DNA from: Clostridiales bacterium
Lineage (GTDB): Bacteria > Bacillota > Clostridia > Christensenellales > Aristaeellaceae
NCBI GenBank assembly: GCA_015056175.1
Contig: SVGT01000009.1
Coordinates: 1-56,561, forward strand
DNA: 56,561 bases
Reading direction: 5' to 3'
This document shows positions 32,652 to 41,630 of the stretch, piece by piece; position 1 is the stretch's first letter; each line of letters opens with the position of its first letter. A program made the position numbers and the translations under genes. The notes beneath the pieces were generated by a model. The model ran no database searches and was not told the origin of the DNA. It saw only the letters and a program-made list of their open reading frames with translations.

Positions 32652-33234
32652 GGGATTTTCCCTCGCGCCAGTGCTTGTAGCACAGGCCAATGTACTTGAT
32701 CTGCTGCTGGTTGTCGATGAGCACCTGCTCGCCCTGCTTGATCACATGGCCGTCCCCGTCCACGCGGGTGTTCATGGTGGCCTTGCGGCCGCACCAGCAC
32801 AGACCGCCTGTTACCTCCTGAATATCCTCCGCCAGACGCAAAAGCGCTGCGGAGCCGGGGAAGAACTGCCCCATGAAGTCGGTTTTCAGGCCGTAGCAGA
32901 AGATCTCCCGGTCGTCGGCAAGATCGGCCAGTTCCTGCACCTGCTCTTCGGAGAGGAACTGGGCTTCGTCCACGAACACGTATTCATAATCGTTATGGGC
33001 ATGCTGCACGGCAAGCCAGTTGAGCTGCTCCGCCACGCTGTCGCCGGGGTGGAGCACCACCTCCGCCTCCGCCTGCAAACCGATGCGGCTGTACACCGTG
33101 CTCAGGGAAATGCGGGTGTCGATGGCGGGCTTGAGCAGGGCTACCTTGAGCCCCAGCTGCTGATAATTGTAGCGCTGCATGAGGAGCTGCGCGGTTTTGC
33201 TGGAGCCCATCACGCCGTGAAAAAAGTGAAGCAT
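32644..33234 (-). CDS. tdk: Thymidine kinase
   Basis: Thymidine kinase (type II) phosphorylates thymidine for dTMP salvage. The 196 residues show the P-loop variant HGVMGSSKT near residue 6 (common form GPMFSGKT), the Walker B and catalytic Glu VFVDEAQF, the lasso region, and zinc-binding Cys residues in GGLCWCGRKAT and the C-terminal CYKHW. The start ATG 33234 overlaps the recR stop by one base (TAATG-type overlap), and the end overlaps rmuC, so the three are translationally linked. Confidence 0.93.
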   Translation of the reverse strand: MLHFFHGVMGSSKTAQLLMQRYNYQQLGLKVALLKPAIDTRISLSTVYSRIGLQAEAEVVLHPGDSVAEQLNWLAVQHAHNDYEYVFVDEAQFLSEEQVQELADLADDREIFCYGLKTDFMGQFFPGSAALLRLAEDIQEVTGGLCWCGRKATMNTRVDGDGHVIKQGEQVLIDNQQQIKYIGLCYKHWREGKSHA

Positions 33235-33833
33235 TACATTTCCCGCCTGCCTTCCATTGCTTTTGCCAAGGTCACTTCGTCCGCATATTCCAGATCGCTG
33301 CCCACCGGCACGCCGTGGGCGATGCGGCTCACCTTGACGCCCATGGGCTTGATGAGCCTTGCGATGTAGGTGGCGGTGGCCTCGCCCTCGATATCCGGGT
33401 TGGTGCACAGGATCACTTCGTTTACCGAATCATCCGACAGGCGCATGACCAGCTCCTTGATGCGGATATCGTCCGGGCCGATGCCGTTCATGGGGGAGAG
33501 GGTGCCGTGCAGCACATGGTACACGCCCTTGAAATCCCGCATGCGCTCGATGGCGGCTACGTCCCGGGGTTCGCGCACCACGCAGATCTGCCCGTTATGG
33601 CGCTGCTCGTTGGCGCAGATATCGCACACATCCTCGGTGGAAAAATTGCCGCATACGCTGCAGTAGCGGATGCTCTTGCGCCCGTTCCACAATGCGGAGG
33701 CCAGATTGCGCACCTGATCCTCCGGCATGGACGCAATGAAATAGGCCAGGCGCTGGGCGCTTTTCTGGCCGATGCCGGGGAGCTTGCTCAGCTCCCTTGC
33801 AATGCGGGTGATGGGATCGTTTACAATGGTCAT
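33234..33833 (-). CDS. recR: Recombination mediator RecR
   Basis: RecR works with RecO (and RecF) to load RecA onto gapped DNA. The 199-residue protein has the helix-hairpin-helix [14 protein letters not shown] near residue 20, the C4 zinc finger CSVC...CDIC (about 57-72) and a Toprim domain ending in the Walker-like [12 protein letters not shown]. Length is canonical. The neighbour ybaB is 6 bases upstream, as is usual; dnaX, the usual third member, is absent. Confidence 0.96.
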   Translation of the reverse strand: MTIVNDPITRIARELSKLPGIGQKSAQRLAYFIASMPEDQVRNLASALWNGRKSIRYCSVCGNFSTEDVCDICANEQRHNGQICVVREPRDVAAIERMRDFKGVYHVLHGTLSPMNGIGPDDIRIKELVMRLSDDSVNEVILCTNPDIEGEATATYIARLIKPMGVKVSRIAHGVPVGSDLEYADEVTLAKAMEGRREM

Positions 33834-33839
33834 GGCAAA

Positions 33840-34178
33840 TTAAAACATGCCGCCCATGCCGCCGGGAGCAAGTCTGCCCATGGTTTCCTCGCGGGTCTTT
33901 TCGCCTTCGCGCAGCGCCTCGTTGACGGCCGCCATGATCATATCCTGCAGCATATCCACGTCATCGGGATCCACAGCCTCGGGCTTGATTTCCAGGGACA
34001 GAAGCTCGCGCTTGCCGCTTACTTTGCAGGTCACCATGCCGCCGCCGGCGGTGGCTTCGTATTCCTTCTGGTCCAGTTCTTCCTGCATTTTCTGCATCTG
34101 TTCCTGCATCTTCTGCGCCTGACGCATGAGCTGCTGCATATTGGGGCCGCCGAAGCCGCCGAACTGATTACGGGCCAT
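33840..34178 (-). CDS. YbaB/EbfC family nucleoid-associated protein
   Basis: YbaB/EbfC proteins form dimers that bind DNA and are usually encoded with dnaX and recR. The 112 residues include a Met/Gln-rich N-terminal helix (MQQLMRQAQKMQEQM), the central strand VTCKVSGKRELLSLEI, and DPDDVDMLQDMI in the C-terminal helix. The Gly- and Met-rich ends (GGFGGPN, APGGMGGMF) are typical. ATG 34178 follows GGAGG. Confidence 0.93.
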   Translation of the reverse strand: MARNQFGGFGGPNMQQLMRQAQKMQEQMQKMQEELDQKEYEATAGGGMVTCKVSGKRELLSLEIKPEAVDPDDVDMLQDMIMAAVNEALREGEKTREETMGRLAPGGMGGMF

Positions 34179-34226
34179 ATTGATTACCTCCGATAATTTC
34201 ATATTAAAATGGCTTTGCCAACAGAT

Positions 34227-34254
34227 ATTATAACATAATACATAAAAAATGCAA
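34227..34254 (-). promoter_or_regulatory. Promoter of ybaB-recR-tdk-rmuC (minus strand)
   Basis: Minus-strand TTGCAT (34254-34249) and TATAAT (34232-34227) are separated by 16 bases. Confidence 0.7.
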
Positions 34255-34284
34255 AGGCGATGTGCACGCTTTACCGGGTAAAAC

Positions 34285-34313
34285 TTGATTTTTGCCTGTT
34301 TTTTCGTTATGAT
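34285..34313 (+). promoter_or_regulatory. Promoter of the MoxR operon
   Basis: TTGATT (34285-34290) and TATGAT (34308-34313) with a 17-base spacer, divergent from the ybaB promoter. Confidence 0.6.
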
Positions 34314-34355
34314 GGTATGCAGAGAGAGGATATTTTCCCGAAAGGACAGATTCAT

Positions 34356-35312
34356 ATGGAATATCAGCATATTCAGCAGTTTGGCAAAAAGATCCGCGAT
34401 AATGTGAACAAGGTGATGATCGGACGGGATCACACCTGTCTTGTGATGCTGTCGGCGCTGCTTTCGGGCGGCCATGTATTGCTTGAGGATATGCCGGGCA
34501 CGGGCAAAACGGTGCTGGCCAAGTCCCTGGCAAAGAGCATGGCGCTGTCCTTTGCCCGCATCCAGTTTACGCCCGATCTCCTGCCCTCGGACGTGACGGG
34601 CATCAGCGTGTACCAGCCCAGGACCGGCGAGTTTGAATTCAAAAAGGGCCCTGTGTTTACCAATATCCTGCTGGCGGATGAGATCAACCGCGCAACGCCC
34701 CGCACCCAGAGCGCGCTGCTGGAGTGCATGGAGGAAAAGCAGGTAACGGAGGGCGGCGTGACCAGGAAGCTCCAGGATCCCTTCATGGTGGTCGCCACCC
34801 AGAACCCGGTGGAGATCCAGGGTACCTTCCCGCTGCCCGAGGCGCAATTGGACCGCTTCCTGGTGCGGCTGAATATGGGCTATCCCGCCTTTGACGAAGC
34901 GATGGAGATCCTGCGCAGGTTTATTGCATCCCAGCCCCTTGAAACGCTTGAAAGCGTGACGGACGGGGAGGAGATCCTTGCCGCGCAGAAGGAATGTGAA
35001 AAGTGCAAGATCTCGGAGGACGTGCTTGCCTACATGGTGCGCATCTGCGAAGCCACCCGTGATCCCGAAAGGACGCGGCTTGGCGCATCGCCCCGCGCGC
35101 TGCTGGCCCTCATGCGCATCACAAGAGCCTATGCCGCGCTGCAGGGCAGGGATTTTGCAACGCCGGATGACGTAAAGGCTCTGGCCATTCCCGTGCTCAG
35201 CCACCGCATCGTGATGAAGAGCGGCTTTGGCGGGCAAAACAGCGTGAAGTTTATGGAAGAGATCCTCAAAACCGTGCCCGCGCCCACCGAACAAGAAGGA
35301 GCAGGCAAATGA
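34356..35312 (+). CDS. MoxR-family AAA+ ATPase
   Basis: MoxR ATPases act as chaperones that activate or assemble partner protein complexes, usually encoded with DUF58 and transglutaminase-like genes. The 318 residues include Walker A MPGTGKT (near residue 47), Walker B ILLADEINRA (near 108) and sensor and C-terminal lid motifs (TQNPVEIQGTFPLPEAQLDRF, GASPRALLAL). ATG 34356 follows AAAGGA; a frame extension to 34260 has no signal. Its stop overlaps the next gene (4 bases). Confidence 0.95.
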   Translation: MEYQHIQQFGKKIRDNVNKVMIGRDHTCLVMLSALLSGGHVLLEDMPGTGKTVLAKSLAKSMALSFARIQFTPDLLPSDVTGISVYQPRTGEFEFKKGPVFTNILLADEINRATPRTQSALLECMEEKQVTEGGVTRKLQDPFMVVATQNPVEIQGTFPLPEAQLDRFLVRLNMGYPAFDEAMEILRRFIASQPLETLESVTDGEEILAAQKECEKCKISEDVLAYMVRICEATRDPERTRLGASPRALLALMRITRAYAALQGRDFATPDDVKALAIPVLSHRIVMKSGFGGQNSVKFMEEILKTVPAPTEQEGAGK

Positions 35313-36400
35313 ATATCTGGGTACTGCTGCTGGCGGTAGCGGTGCTCGTTGCGGTGCAAAGATATCTGGTGATCCGCGTGGCGCTGCCCGGGATCCGCTA
35401 TGAACGCCGCCTGTCCCGCAAAACCGCCTGCACCGGCGAAAGCATTGAGCTGGTGGAAACGCTGCGCAACCCGCGGCCGGTGTTCATCCCCTGGCTGCGG
35501 GTGGAAAGCCGCATATCGCCCTACCTGCGCTTTGGCAGGCAGGAAAATCTGGACGTGACGGGGGAGAGATACCACCGGAGCGTGTTTTCCCTTGCGCCTT
35601 TCCAGCAGGTGCGCAGGCGCCATCAGGTGACGCTGACAAGAAGAGGCGTGTATGACGTGGGCACCGTGGCGCTGACGGCGGGTGATCTGTTGAGCGCATC
35701 CAGCGCAGGCACGGACATGCGCTTTGACTGCAAGGTGACGGTGTATCCCGCGCTGCTTGGCGATGAGGAAATGAAAAGCGTGCTGCCCTATGCAAGGAAT
35801 GTGGGCGACATGATCGTGGAAACAAGGCGCATGCAGGATCCCTTCCTCGTGTGCGGCATCCGTCCCTATGAGGCGGGCGATCCGCCAAGGGATATCCACT
35901 GGTCTGCTACCGCACGAACGGGGCAGATGCAGGTCAAGGTGCACGATTATACCGCGGATACCAAATTGCTTGTGGTACTCAACGGGCAATTGCGCCCCGA
36001 TCAGTGGGGCAATGTGATGGACTATGAGGAGGATATATTGGAGGACGGCATCTCCCTTGCCGCCACCATGATGACAAGCGTCCTGCGCACAGGCTCCGCC
36101 GCCGGCTTTGCATCCAATATGCCCTTCCTGAATGAGGAGGGCTGCGCGCTGATCCTGCCCATGGCGGGCATGGGCCGCGAGGAAGAGGTGCTGATGCGCC
36201 TGGCGCAATTGCGCATCCATCAGGAGCGCAGCATTCTCAACTGTCTGGAGGAATTGGGCACGCTGCGGGACCTGGACATCGTGATCCTTTCCGCCTATGA
36301 CGCCGATCCCGAAATGGAGGAGCGCATGCAGTATCTGCGTTTGCTTAACCGGTCGGTAACGCTGGTAAGGCTCCACAAGAGGGGAGGGAAGCAGGCATGA
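35309..36400 (+). CDS. DUF58 domain protein
   Basis: This 363-residue protein has an N-terminal transmembrane helix (about 3-25), a beta-rich region and the DUF58 signature GIRPYEAGDPPRDIHWSATAR near residue 190, after which a von Willebrand A-like fold is expected. DUF58 proteins are partners of MoxR ATPases, probably in cell-envelope work. It overlaps both neighbours by 4 bases, a tightly coupled operon. Confidence 0.9.
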   Translation: MNIWVLLLAVAVLVAVQRYLVIRVALPGIRYERRLSRKTACTGESIELVETLRNPRPVFIPWLRVESRISPYLRFGRQENLDVTGERYHRSVFSLAPFQQVRRRHQVTLTRRGVYDVGTVALTAGDLLSASSAGTDMRFDCKVTVYPALLGDEEMKSVLPYARNVGDMIVETRRMQDPFLVCGIRPYEAGDPPRDIHWSATARTGQMQVKVHDYTADTKLLVVLNGQLRPDQWGNVMDYEEDILEDGISLAATMMTSVLRTGSAAGFASNMPFLNEEGCALILPMAGMGREEEVLMRLAQLRIHQERSILNCLEELGTLRDLDIVILSAYDADPEMEERMQYLRLLNRSVTLVRLHKRGGKQA

Positions 36401-37692
36401 CAAGGGAAAACGTGAAGGTGTTTTTGAAAAAGGCACTGGCGCTTGTCACTGTGTGCTTGGGCTATGCGCCGGCGTTTGCATTGATCGCCGCCTTCGGTAT
36501 GCCAAAGAGTGCCCTGTATGCCATCTGGCAGTGCGCGCTTGTGATCCCCTTTGGTCTTTTGCAGTTCATTTTGCAGGGCAGGGCAAGGGCGGTGTATGCG
36601 CCTGTGTCGGCGCTGCTTTATGCATTGGTCATTGCCGTCATCATGCCGGAAGGTACGGGCATCATGGGGTACGTGCCGCTGCTCATCGGCTGCGCGCTTT
36701 TGCTCATCACGCCGCGGGCTGCCAAGGCGCCCATCGGCAGCGAATGGAGCGTAGGGCTGTGGGCGGGCGGCATGTTTGCGGGTCTGTTTGCCCAATTGCT
36801 GCTGCGGGCCCGCGGGCTTGCGGAGCAGGGGCAGGTGAAAGTAGTAAGCGAGGTGCTTTTGTACCTGTACGTCGTCTACATTTTCCTCTTGCTGATGAAC
36901 CTGAATCAGGCGTCCATGGACATGGGCACGGTATCCAGAGGCAAGGCCGGGCTTTCGTCTTCCATGGTGCGGCGCAACCGGGGCAGCGTGGTGCTGCTGT
37001 TTATGGCGGCGCTTGTCGCCTCCATGTGGGGCACGCTGGCCAAATGGGTGGAAACGCTGTGGGAAAAGGCGATGGCTGCGCTGCGCTTCCTGCTGAACCT
37101 CATTCCGCTCAGAAGAGACGAGGGCATTTTGCAGCAGGAGGGCGTCATGTCTATCGACCCCGGCGCGGCCATGGCGGAAGCTGTGGAAAAAAGCTGGTTT
37201 GCACAGCTGATGGACAAAATCCTGCTTTTCATCGGCTATGCGGCGGCTGCGGCGCTGGCGGTGTTCGTGATCTATTTCCTTGGCAAAAAGCTGTGGCAGC
37301 TTGTGAAATGGCTGGGCGGACGCTTCCGGGACTATGTGAACAAGGCCTCCGAGGACTATGTGGACGAAACGGAAAACATCTTTGACGCCGAGGAAGTGAA
37401 AAAACTGCTGAGCGACAAGGTGAAGGAGCTGTTTGCCAAAAAGCCCCGGGAGAAAAAGCCCCGCTGGCAGGAATTGGACGGGCGGAGCAAGGTGCGCTAT
37501 CTGTACCGGTGCTTTATGGAGCGGCATCCCAAGGTAAGCCATCTGACCGCCCGGGAAGCGCTGCTCAGCGACGATACCATCTCCCGCTCCCTGACTCAGC
37601 CCTTTGCCGATCTGTATGATAAAGCCCGCTACAGCGACCATGCCATCTCGGAGCAGGACGCCGAAAAGTGGAAGCAAAAGCTGAATTATTAA
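36397..37692 (+). CDS. Membrane protein, third gene of the MoxR-DUF58 operon (DUF4129-like C-terminus)
   Basis: This 431-residue protein has about six N-terminal transmembrane helices in the first 240 residues, another near 285-305, and a cytosolic C-terminal domain of about 100 residues (RYLYRCFMERHPKVS...LTAREAL) like the DUF4129 region found at the end of transglutaminase-type partners of MoxR. No transglutaminase Cys-His-Asp set is seen, so the enzyme part is absent or elsewhere. The start overlaps the DUF58 stop by 4 bases. The call as a transglutaminase partner is inference from context and the C-terminus. Confidence 0.7.
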   Translation: MTRENVKVFLKKALALVTVCLGYAPAFALIAAFGMPKSALYAIWQCALVIPFGLLQFILQGRARAVYAPVSALLYALVIAVIMPEGTGIMGYVPLLIGCALLLITPRAAKAPIGSEWSVGLWAGGMFAGLFAQLLLRARGLAEQGQVKVVSEVLLYLYVVYIFLLLMNLNQASMDMGTVSRGKAGLSSSMVRRNRGSVVLLFMAALVASMWGTLAKWVETLWEKAMAALRFLLNLIPLRRDEGILQQEGVMSIDPGAAMAEAVEKSWFAQLMDKILLFIGYAAAAALAVFVIYFLGKKLWQLVKWLGGRFRDYVNKASEDYVDETENIFDAEEVKKLLSDKVKELFAKKPREKKPRWQELDGRSKVRYLYRCFMERHPKVSHLTAREALLSDDTISRSLTQPFADLYDKARYSDHAISEQDAEKWKQKLNY

Positions 37693-37742
37693 CAAAATCT
37701 ACATCTAACACAAATAAAATGTAACAAAATAGTGATAATTCC

Positions 37743-37771
37743 TTGACAAAGTTGCCGCGATGCCCTATAAA
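37743..37771 (+). promoter_or_regulatory. Promoter of the L,D-transpeptidase gene (TTGACA-17-TATAAA)
   Basis: A consensus TTGACA (37743-37748) and TATAAA (37766-37771), spacing 17, with a leader of about 60 bases. Confidence 0.85.
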
Positions 37772-37839
37772 TGAAACTGGTGGTATGCGCGGCGCTTTGT
37801 TTTTGCCCGCGCTGCCCAATATACCAACGAGGTACGTAT

Positions 37840-39519
37840 ATGTTCAAACGAGTGCTCTCATTGCTTCTGTGTGCGCTGCTGCTTTTGCCCCTTGCGGCCG
37901 TATCGGAGAACACCGCCGTCCATGCCGATACGTTGGAATACGGCGATGAAAACGAGGCCGTACTGGAACTGCAGACCCGGCTTAAGGCGCTGTGCTACTA
38001 TACCGGTCCCCTGAGCGGCGAATTTGGCTCCATGACCCGCAACGCCGTCAAGGCCGTGCAGGAGGCCTACGGACTGCCCGTCACCGGCAAAGCAGATCTG
38101 GAAACCCAGGAGCTGATCTACGGCGAATGCTACCGTCCCCTGGAGTACGGCAGTAGCGGCGCGGACGTGGAAAGGCTGCAGGACAGGCTGGCGGAGCTGG
38201 GCTACTACACCGGCAAAACCAGTGGAAACTACCTGAATGGCAGCAAGGCGGCCATCAGCACCTTCCAGGGCGAGTTCGGCCTGCCCGTCACCGGCAAGGC
38301 GGACGTGGAGACCCAGAGCATTCTGTTTTCCGCCATCACCAGGCCCACCGCAACGCCCTCGCCCGTGCCCTCGCCTACGCCCACTATCGGGCCCTATCAG
38401 CCCTTTGAGAGGACGCTCAAGTACGGCAGCACCGGCAGCGACGTGCAGAAGGTGCAGCAGCGCCTGATGGACCTGGGCTTCTTTACCTATTACAAAACCA
38501 CTACCGGCTACTACAAGCAGAGCCAGCAGGCGGTGAAGGATTTCCAGAGCTACAACGGCCTGGAAGTGACGGGCGTTGTGGACGACAAGACCTGGGATGC
38601 GCTGTTCAACGACGAAACGGTGGTCACCGTAAACGGCGATCCCAAGCCCACGCCCGAGCCTGTGCCCGTGCCCTATCTCATCGAGGTGGATGTGAACAAC
38701 CAGATCACCAAGATCTGGCAGTACGACAGGGAGACAAGGGATTATACCATCCACCTTAAATCCTTCCTCTGCTCCACCGGCACCAAGTCCAACCCCAGCG
38801 GTGTGGGCACCTACGTGCTCTCCGGCCGCACGGCCAGATGGTGCTTCTTCAGCAAGTGGGGCGGGAGCAAGGCCCAGTACTGGACCAAGATCGACGAGGA
38901 GATCGCCTTCCACAGCCTGATCTATGCAGATTATGACGAAATGACGCTGAAAACCTCCTCCTACGATGCGCTGGGCAGCCGTGCCAGCCATGGCTGCATC
39001 CGTCTGACCGTGGCCGACGCCAAGTGGATCTACGATAACTGCGGCAAGGGCACCATGGTGATCATCCATGAGGACGGCGAAAAGGATCCGGAACTGAAGG
39101 CCGCCATCCAGCCGGGTAAGCTGGACCGCAGCGTGATGCTGCCCCGCACCACCCCCGTGCCCACGCCTGCGCCGGAATTTGACGGAAGCAAATTCCCGGA
39201 AGGCGAAATGCGCAATCTGTCCTCCGGCAAGGAGGGCGAGGACGTGTACTGGCTGCAGATGAAGCTCAAGGAGCTGGGCTATTACAACGGCACCTGCACC
39301 GGCACCTATCTTGGCGGCACACAGAAGGCTGTTAAAGCGTACCAGCGGGCCATGGGCCTGAATGTGGACGGCAACTGCGGCAGGGCCACCTGGAACAGCC
39401 TGATGAAGCTGGTGGAAGAGGAAAACGCTACGCCCACCCCCGAACCCACCTTTACCCCCGAGCCGACGGTGGAAGCGACAGCGGTTCCCGCGCCTACCGT
39501 CACCCCCAAGCCCCAGTGA
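37840..39519 (+). CDS. Secreted L,D-transpeptidase with four peptidoglycan-binding domains
   Basis: YkuD-type L,D-transpeptidases make 3-3 cross-links or attach proteins to peptidoglycan, and resist most beta-lactams other than carbapenems. The 559-residue protein has a signal peptide (1-25), three PG_binding_1 repeats (about 35-100, 105-165, 190-255, each with an LxYGxxGxDVxxLQxRLxxLGYYTG-like start), a YkuD domain (about 280-410) with HGCIRL and catalytic Cys386, and a fourth binding repeat (about 455-515). A Thr/Pro-rich wall-spanning tail ends the protein. Linkers are Pro/Thr-rich. ATG 37840 follows GAGG; a DUF3048 gene follows 44 bases later. Confidence 0.92.
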   Translation: MFKRVLSLLLCALLLLPLAAVSENTAVHADTLEYGDENEAVLELQTRLKALCYYTGPLSGEFGSMTRNAVKAVQEAYGLPVTGKADLETQELIYGECYRPLEYGSSGADVERLQDRLAELGYYTGKTSGNYLNGSKAAISTFQGEFGLPVTGKADVETQSILFSAITRPTATPSPVPSPTPTIGPYQPFERTLKYGSTGSDVQKVQQRLMDLGFFTYYKTTTGYYKQSQQAVKDFQSYNGLEVTGVVDDKTWDALFNDETVVTVNGDPKPTPEPVPVPYLIEVDVNNQITKIWQYDRETRDYTIHLKSFLCSTGTKSNPSGVGTYVLSGRTARWCFFSKWGGSKAQYWTKIDEEIAFHSLIYADYDEMTLKTSSYDALGSRASHGCIRLTVADAKWIYDNCGKGTMVIIHEDGEKDPELKAAIQPGKLDRSVMLPRTTPVPTPAPEFDGSKFPEGEMRNLSSGKEGEDVYWLQMKLKELGYYNGTCTGTYLGGTQKAVKAYQRAMGLNVDGNCGRATWNSLMKLVEEENATPTPEPTFTPEPTVEATAVPAPTVTPKPQ

Positions 39520-39563
39520 TTTGCGGCCTGGCGCCGTGAAAATAAAAAAGAGGAGAAAAGATT

Positions 39564-40676
39564 ATGAAAAAGTGGCTTTGTCTTGCACTTTGCCTTGTGC
39601 TGACGCTGACTTCTGCATCCGGCCTTGCTGCCTACAAGGCGGAGCATTATGCCAACGAAGTGGATGCGGCTTCTGCCCGAGAAATTACTGTCCCCGCCCC
39701 CGGTGAAGACGGTAACTATCCCGTGAATCCTGTCATCGAAGGCGAAAGCGGCACCACCGGTCTGCCCGGCGACGGCACATATCTGCCCATCCTGGTGAAC
39801 ATTGACAACTCCAGCGCCGCCCGCGATCAGTGGGGCGTGTCTGCTGCGGACATCATTTACGAAATGCCCATCCATGGCCATTATGAGACCCGCCTGATCG
39901 GCCTGTTTACCCATGATTTCCCCGTGGAAGCCGGCCCTGTGCGCTCCGGCCGTATTCTGCATGTGGATCTGCGCGATGAATGGGACGCCGCCTGGGTGTT
40001 CTATGGCGTGCAGGAAGCGGAAGGTACCAACGTGAATACGGAGCTCCGTAAACGCGATATGCCCCGCCGCGAGGGCACCATCCTTTTTGACGGCACCAAC
40101 GGCGGCAAGAAGTGGACCCCCGCCTTCAGGGATACCAATTATCATGCAGCGCCCCATGACCACAGCGTGGATCTGACCAAGATCGCCGAGCTGGCTGTGG
40201 AAAGCGGACATGAGTTTGTGCAGCGTCCCTTCCTGTTTACCGATGAAAAGCCCGTCCAGGGCGCGGACGCCACCAAGGTGGCCGTTATCTTCAACCGCGG
40301 CGAGGGCAGCTACAGCGCGGACAGCTACTACGAGTACGATGAAGCCACCAACAAGTACATGCGCACCACGCCCACCGGCCCCTATGTGGACCTGAAGGAG
40401 CCCGAAGTGCAGCTGGGCTTTGAAAACGTGATCATTCAGCGCACCACGCTGAAGTTCTACAACGGCGCCGCCGACCGTCCCCTCCTGCCCGAAATCGTGG
40501 GCGAGGGCAATGCGGACATCTTCATGGGCGGCAAGTACATCGCCGGCTACTGGGTGCGCACGGCGCTGGATCAGCGCACGGTGTTCTTTGATGCAGAGGG
40601 CAACGAATTGCAGCTGCAGCGCGGCCATACCTGGATCACCGTGACCACGGACAAGACCCAGGTGACCTACGAATAA
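39564..40676 (+). CDS. Secreted DUF3048 (YerB-like) protein
   Basis: This 370-residue protein has a signal peptide (about 1-22, no lipobox Cys) and the DUF3048 two-part fold, seen in segments such as RPILVNIDNSSAARDQ-like near residue 74, the GPVRSGR motif near 125 and the C-terminal QRGHTWITVTTD. YerB, the Bacillus relative, is a lipoprotein of unknown role. It is placed after the L,D-transpeptidase without a terminator between them, so it may act on the wall as well. RBS GAGGAGA before ATG 39564. Confidence 0.85.
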   Translation: MKKWLCLALCLVLTLTSASGLAAYKAEHYANEVDAASAREITVPAPGEDGNYPVNPVIEGESGTTGLPGDGTYLPILVNIDNSSAARDQWGVSAADIIYEMPIHGHYETRLIGLFTHDFPVEAGPVRSGRILHVDLRDEWDAAWVFYGVQEAEGTNVNTELRKRDMPRREGTILFDGTNGGKKWTPAFRDTNYHAAPHDHSVDLTKIAELAVESGHEFVQRPFLFTDEKPVQGADATKVAVIFNRGEGSYSADSYYEYDEATNKYMRTTPTGPYVDLKEPEVQLGFENVIIQRTTLKFYNGAADRPLLPEIVGEGNADIFMGGKYIAGYWVRTALDQRTVFFDAEGNELQLQRGHTWITVTTDKTQVTYE

Positions 40677-40688
40677 GCAAAAATACAG

Positions 40689-40716
40689 CGGCTCTGCTCC
40701 GGTAGGGCCGTTTTTT
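40689..40716 (+). terminator. Terminator after the DUF3048 gene
   Basis: CGGCTCT (40689-40695) pairs with AGGGCCG (40704-40710, one G-T pair) and TTTTTT follows. Confidence 0.88.
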
Positions 40717-40729
40717 GTCTGGCAAAATG

Positions 40730-40738
40730 TGGTATAAT
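40730..40738 (+). promoter_or_regulatory. Extended -10 promoter of sfsA
   Basis: TGG-TATAAT is a TGn extended -10 element; no good -35 is seen, which extended -10 promoters can do without. Confidence 0.55.
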
Positions 40739-40772
40739 CTGTGCGAATGAACCTTGTTTTTCCGGAGGCAGT

Positions 40773-41501
40773 ATGGAGTATCGGCGCGTTGTGGAGGGCG
40801 TGTTTTTGAGCCGCCCCAACCGGTTTATTGCAAACGTTTTGATCGGCGGGCAGGAGTGCGTGTGCCATGTGAAAAATACCGGCAGGTGCAAAGAATTACT
40901 GGTGCCCGGCGCGCGGGTGTATCTGTCTGTCAGCGACAACGAAAAGCGCAAAACCAAGTATGATCTCATCGCCGTGCGGAAGGGGAACAGGCTCATCAAC
41001 ATGGATTCCCAGTCGCCCAACGATGCGGCGGAGGAGTATCTGCGCATGCTGTACCCGGACGCGGAGATCAGGCGGGAGTGCGTGCACGGGGACAGCCGGT
41101 TTGACCTGCGCATCCGCGACGGCAAAGGCGACATGTACGTAGAGGTGAAGGGCGTCACGCTGGAGCGGGACGGGCATCTGTATTTCCCCGATGCGCCCAC
41201 GGAGCGGGGGAGGAAGCATCTGCATGGGCTGATCCGCTGCGTGGAGGAGGGACACAGGGCCATGGTGCTGTTTGTGGGCCAAATGTGCGATGTGACGGGC
41301 TTTTCGCCCAATGAAGGAACGGATCCCAGGTTTGCGGAAGCGCTCCGTGAGGCGCAAAAAAGGGGTGTTACGGTCAGGTGCGTATGGTGCCGCGTGACGC
41401 CCGACAGCATGCGCATCGAAGGCAACGTGCCGGTCTTGCTTGGGGCTATCCGCCTTCGTGGAACCCTGTTCGGGTTCCACACTTCCGAACAAGGGTGCTG
41501 A
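40773..41501 (+). CDS. sfsA: DNA/RNA nuclease SfsA family protein
   Basis: SfsA is a nuclease-fold protein (PD-(D/E)xK-like) tied to sugar-fermentation control in enteric bacteria. The 242 residues include an OB-like N-terminal part (FLSRPNRFIANVLIGGQ), the core DSRFDLRI and YVEVKGVTLERDG with Asp/Glu-Lys residues, and the FPDAPTERGRKHL motif. The family normally ends close to the IPV/VPVLL strand; here about 18 more residues follow, coded by a hairpin-rich sequence whose loop holds the stop codon. SD GGAGG, ATG 40773. Confidence 0.92.
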   Translation: MEYRRVVEGVFLSRPNRFIANVLIGGQECVCHVKNTGRCKELLVPGARVYLSVSDNEKRKTKYDLIAVRKGNRLINMDSQSPNDAAEEYLRMLYPDAEIRRECVHGDSRFDLRIRDGKGDMYVEVKGVTLERDGHLYFPDAPTERGRKHLHGLIRCVEEGHRAMVLFVGQMCDVTGFSPNEGTDPRFAEALREAQKRGVTVRCVWCRVTPDSMRIEGNVPVLLGAIRLRGTLFGFHTSEQGC

Positions 41502-41510
41502 GCACCCTTG
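41458..41510 (+). repeat. Pair of strong hairpins spanning the end of sfsA
   Basis: GTGGAACCC/GGGTTCCAC (41458-41480) is a 9-bp stem with a 5-base loop. CAAGGGTGC/GCACCCTTG (41490-41510) is a second 9-bp stem whose 3-base loop is the TGA stop. They look like inserted palindromic sequence. No second copy was noticed in the window. Confidence 0.6.
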
Positions 41511-41585
41511 ACCCGCAGTGTTGGATGCAGCAATTTGCACTTTCGATGTGATCTCCCAATGGGGCGAGTAGCCCCCACAAAGAAA

Positions 41586-41613
41586 ACACCCTCCTTGCGG
41601 AAGGTGTTTTTAT
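41586..41613. terminator. Terminator between sfsA and the convergent ABC exporter
   Basis: AACACCCTCC (41586-41595) pairs with GGAAGGTGTT (41600-41609) with one mismatch; TTTTTAT follows on plus, TTTTCTTT on minus. Confidence 0.85.
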
Positions 41614-41630
41614 TTGTTGTGTGCAGCCCC

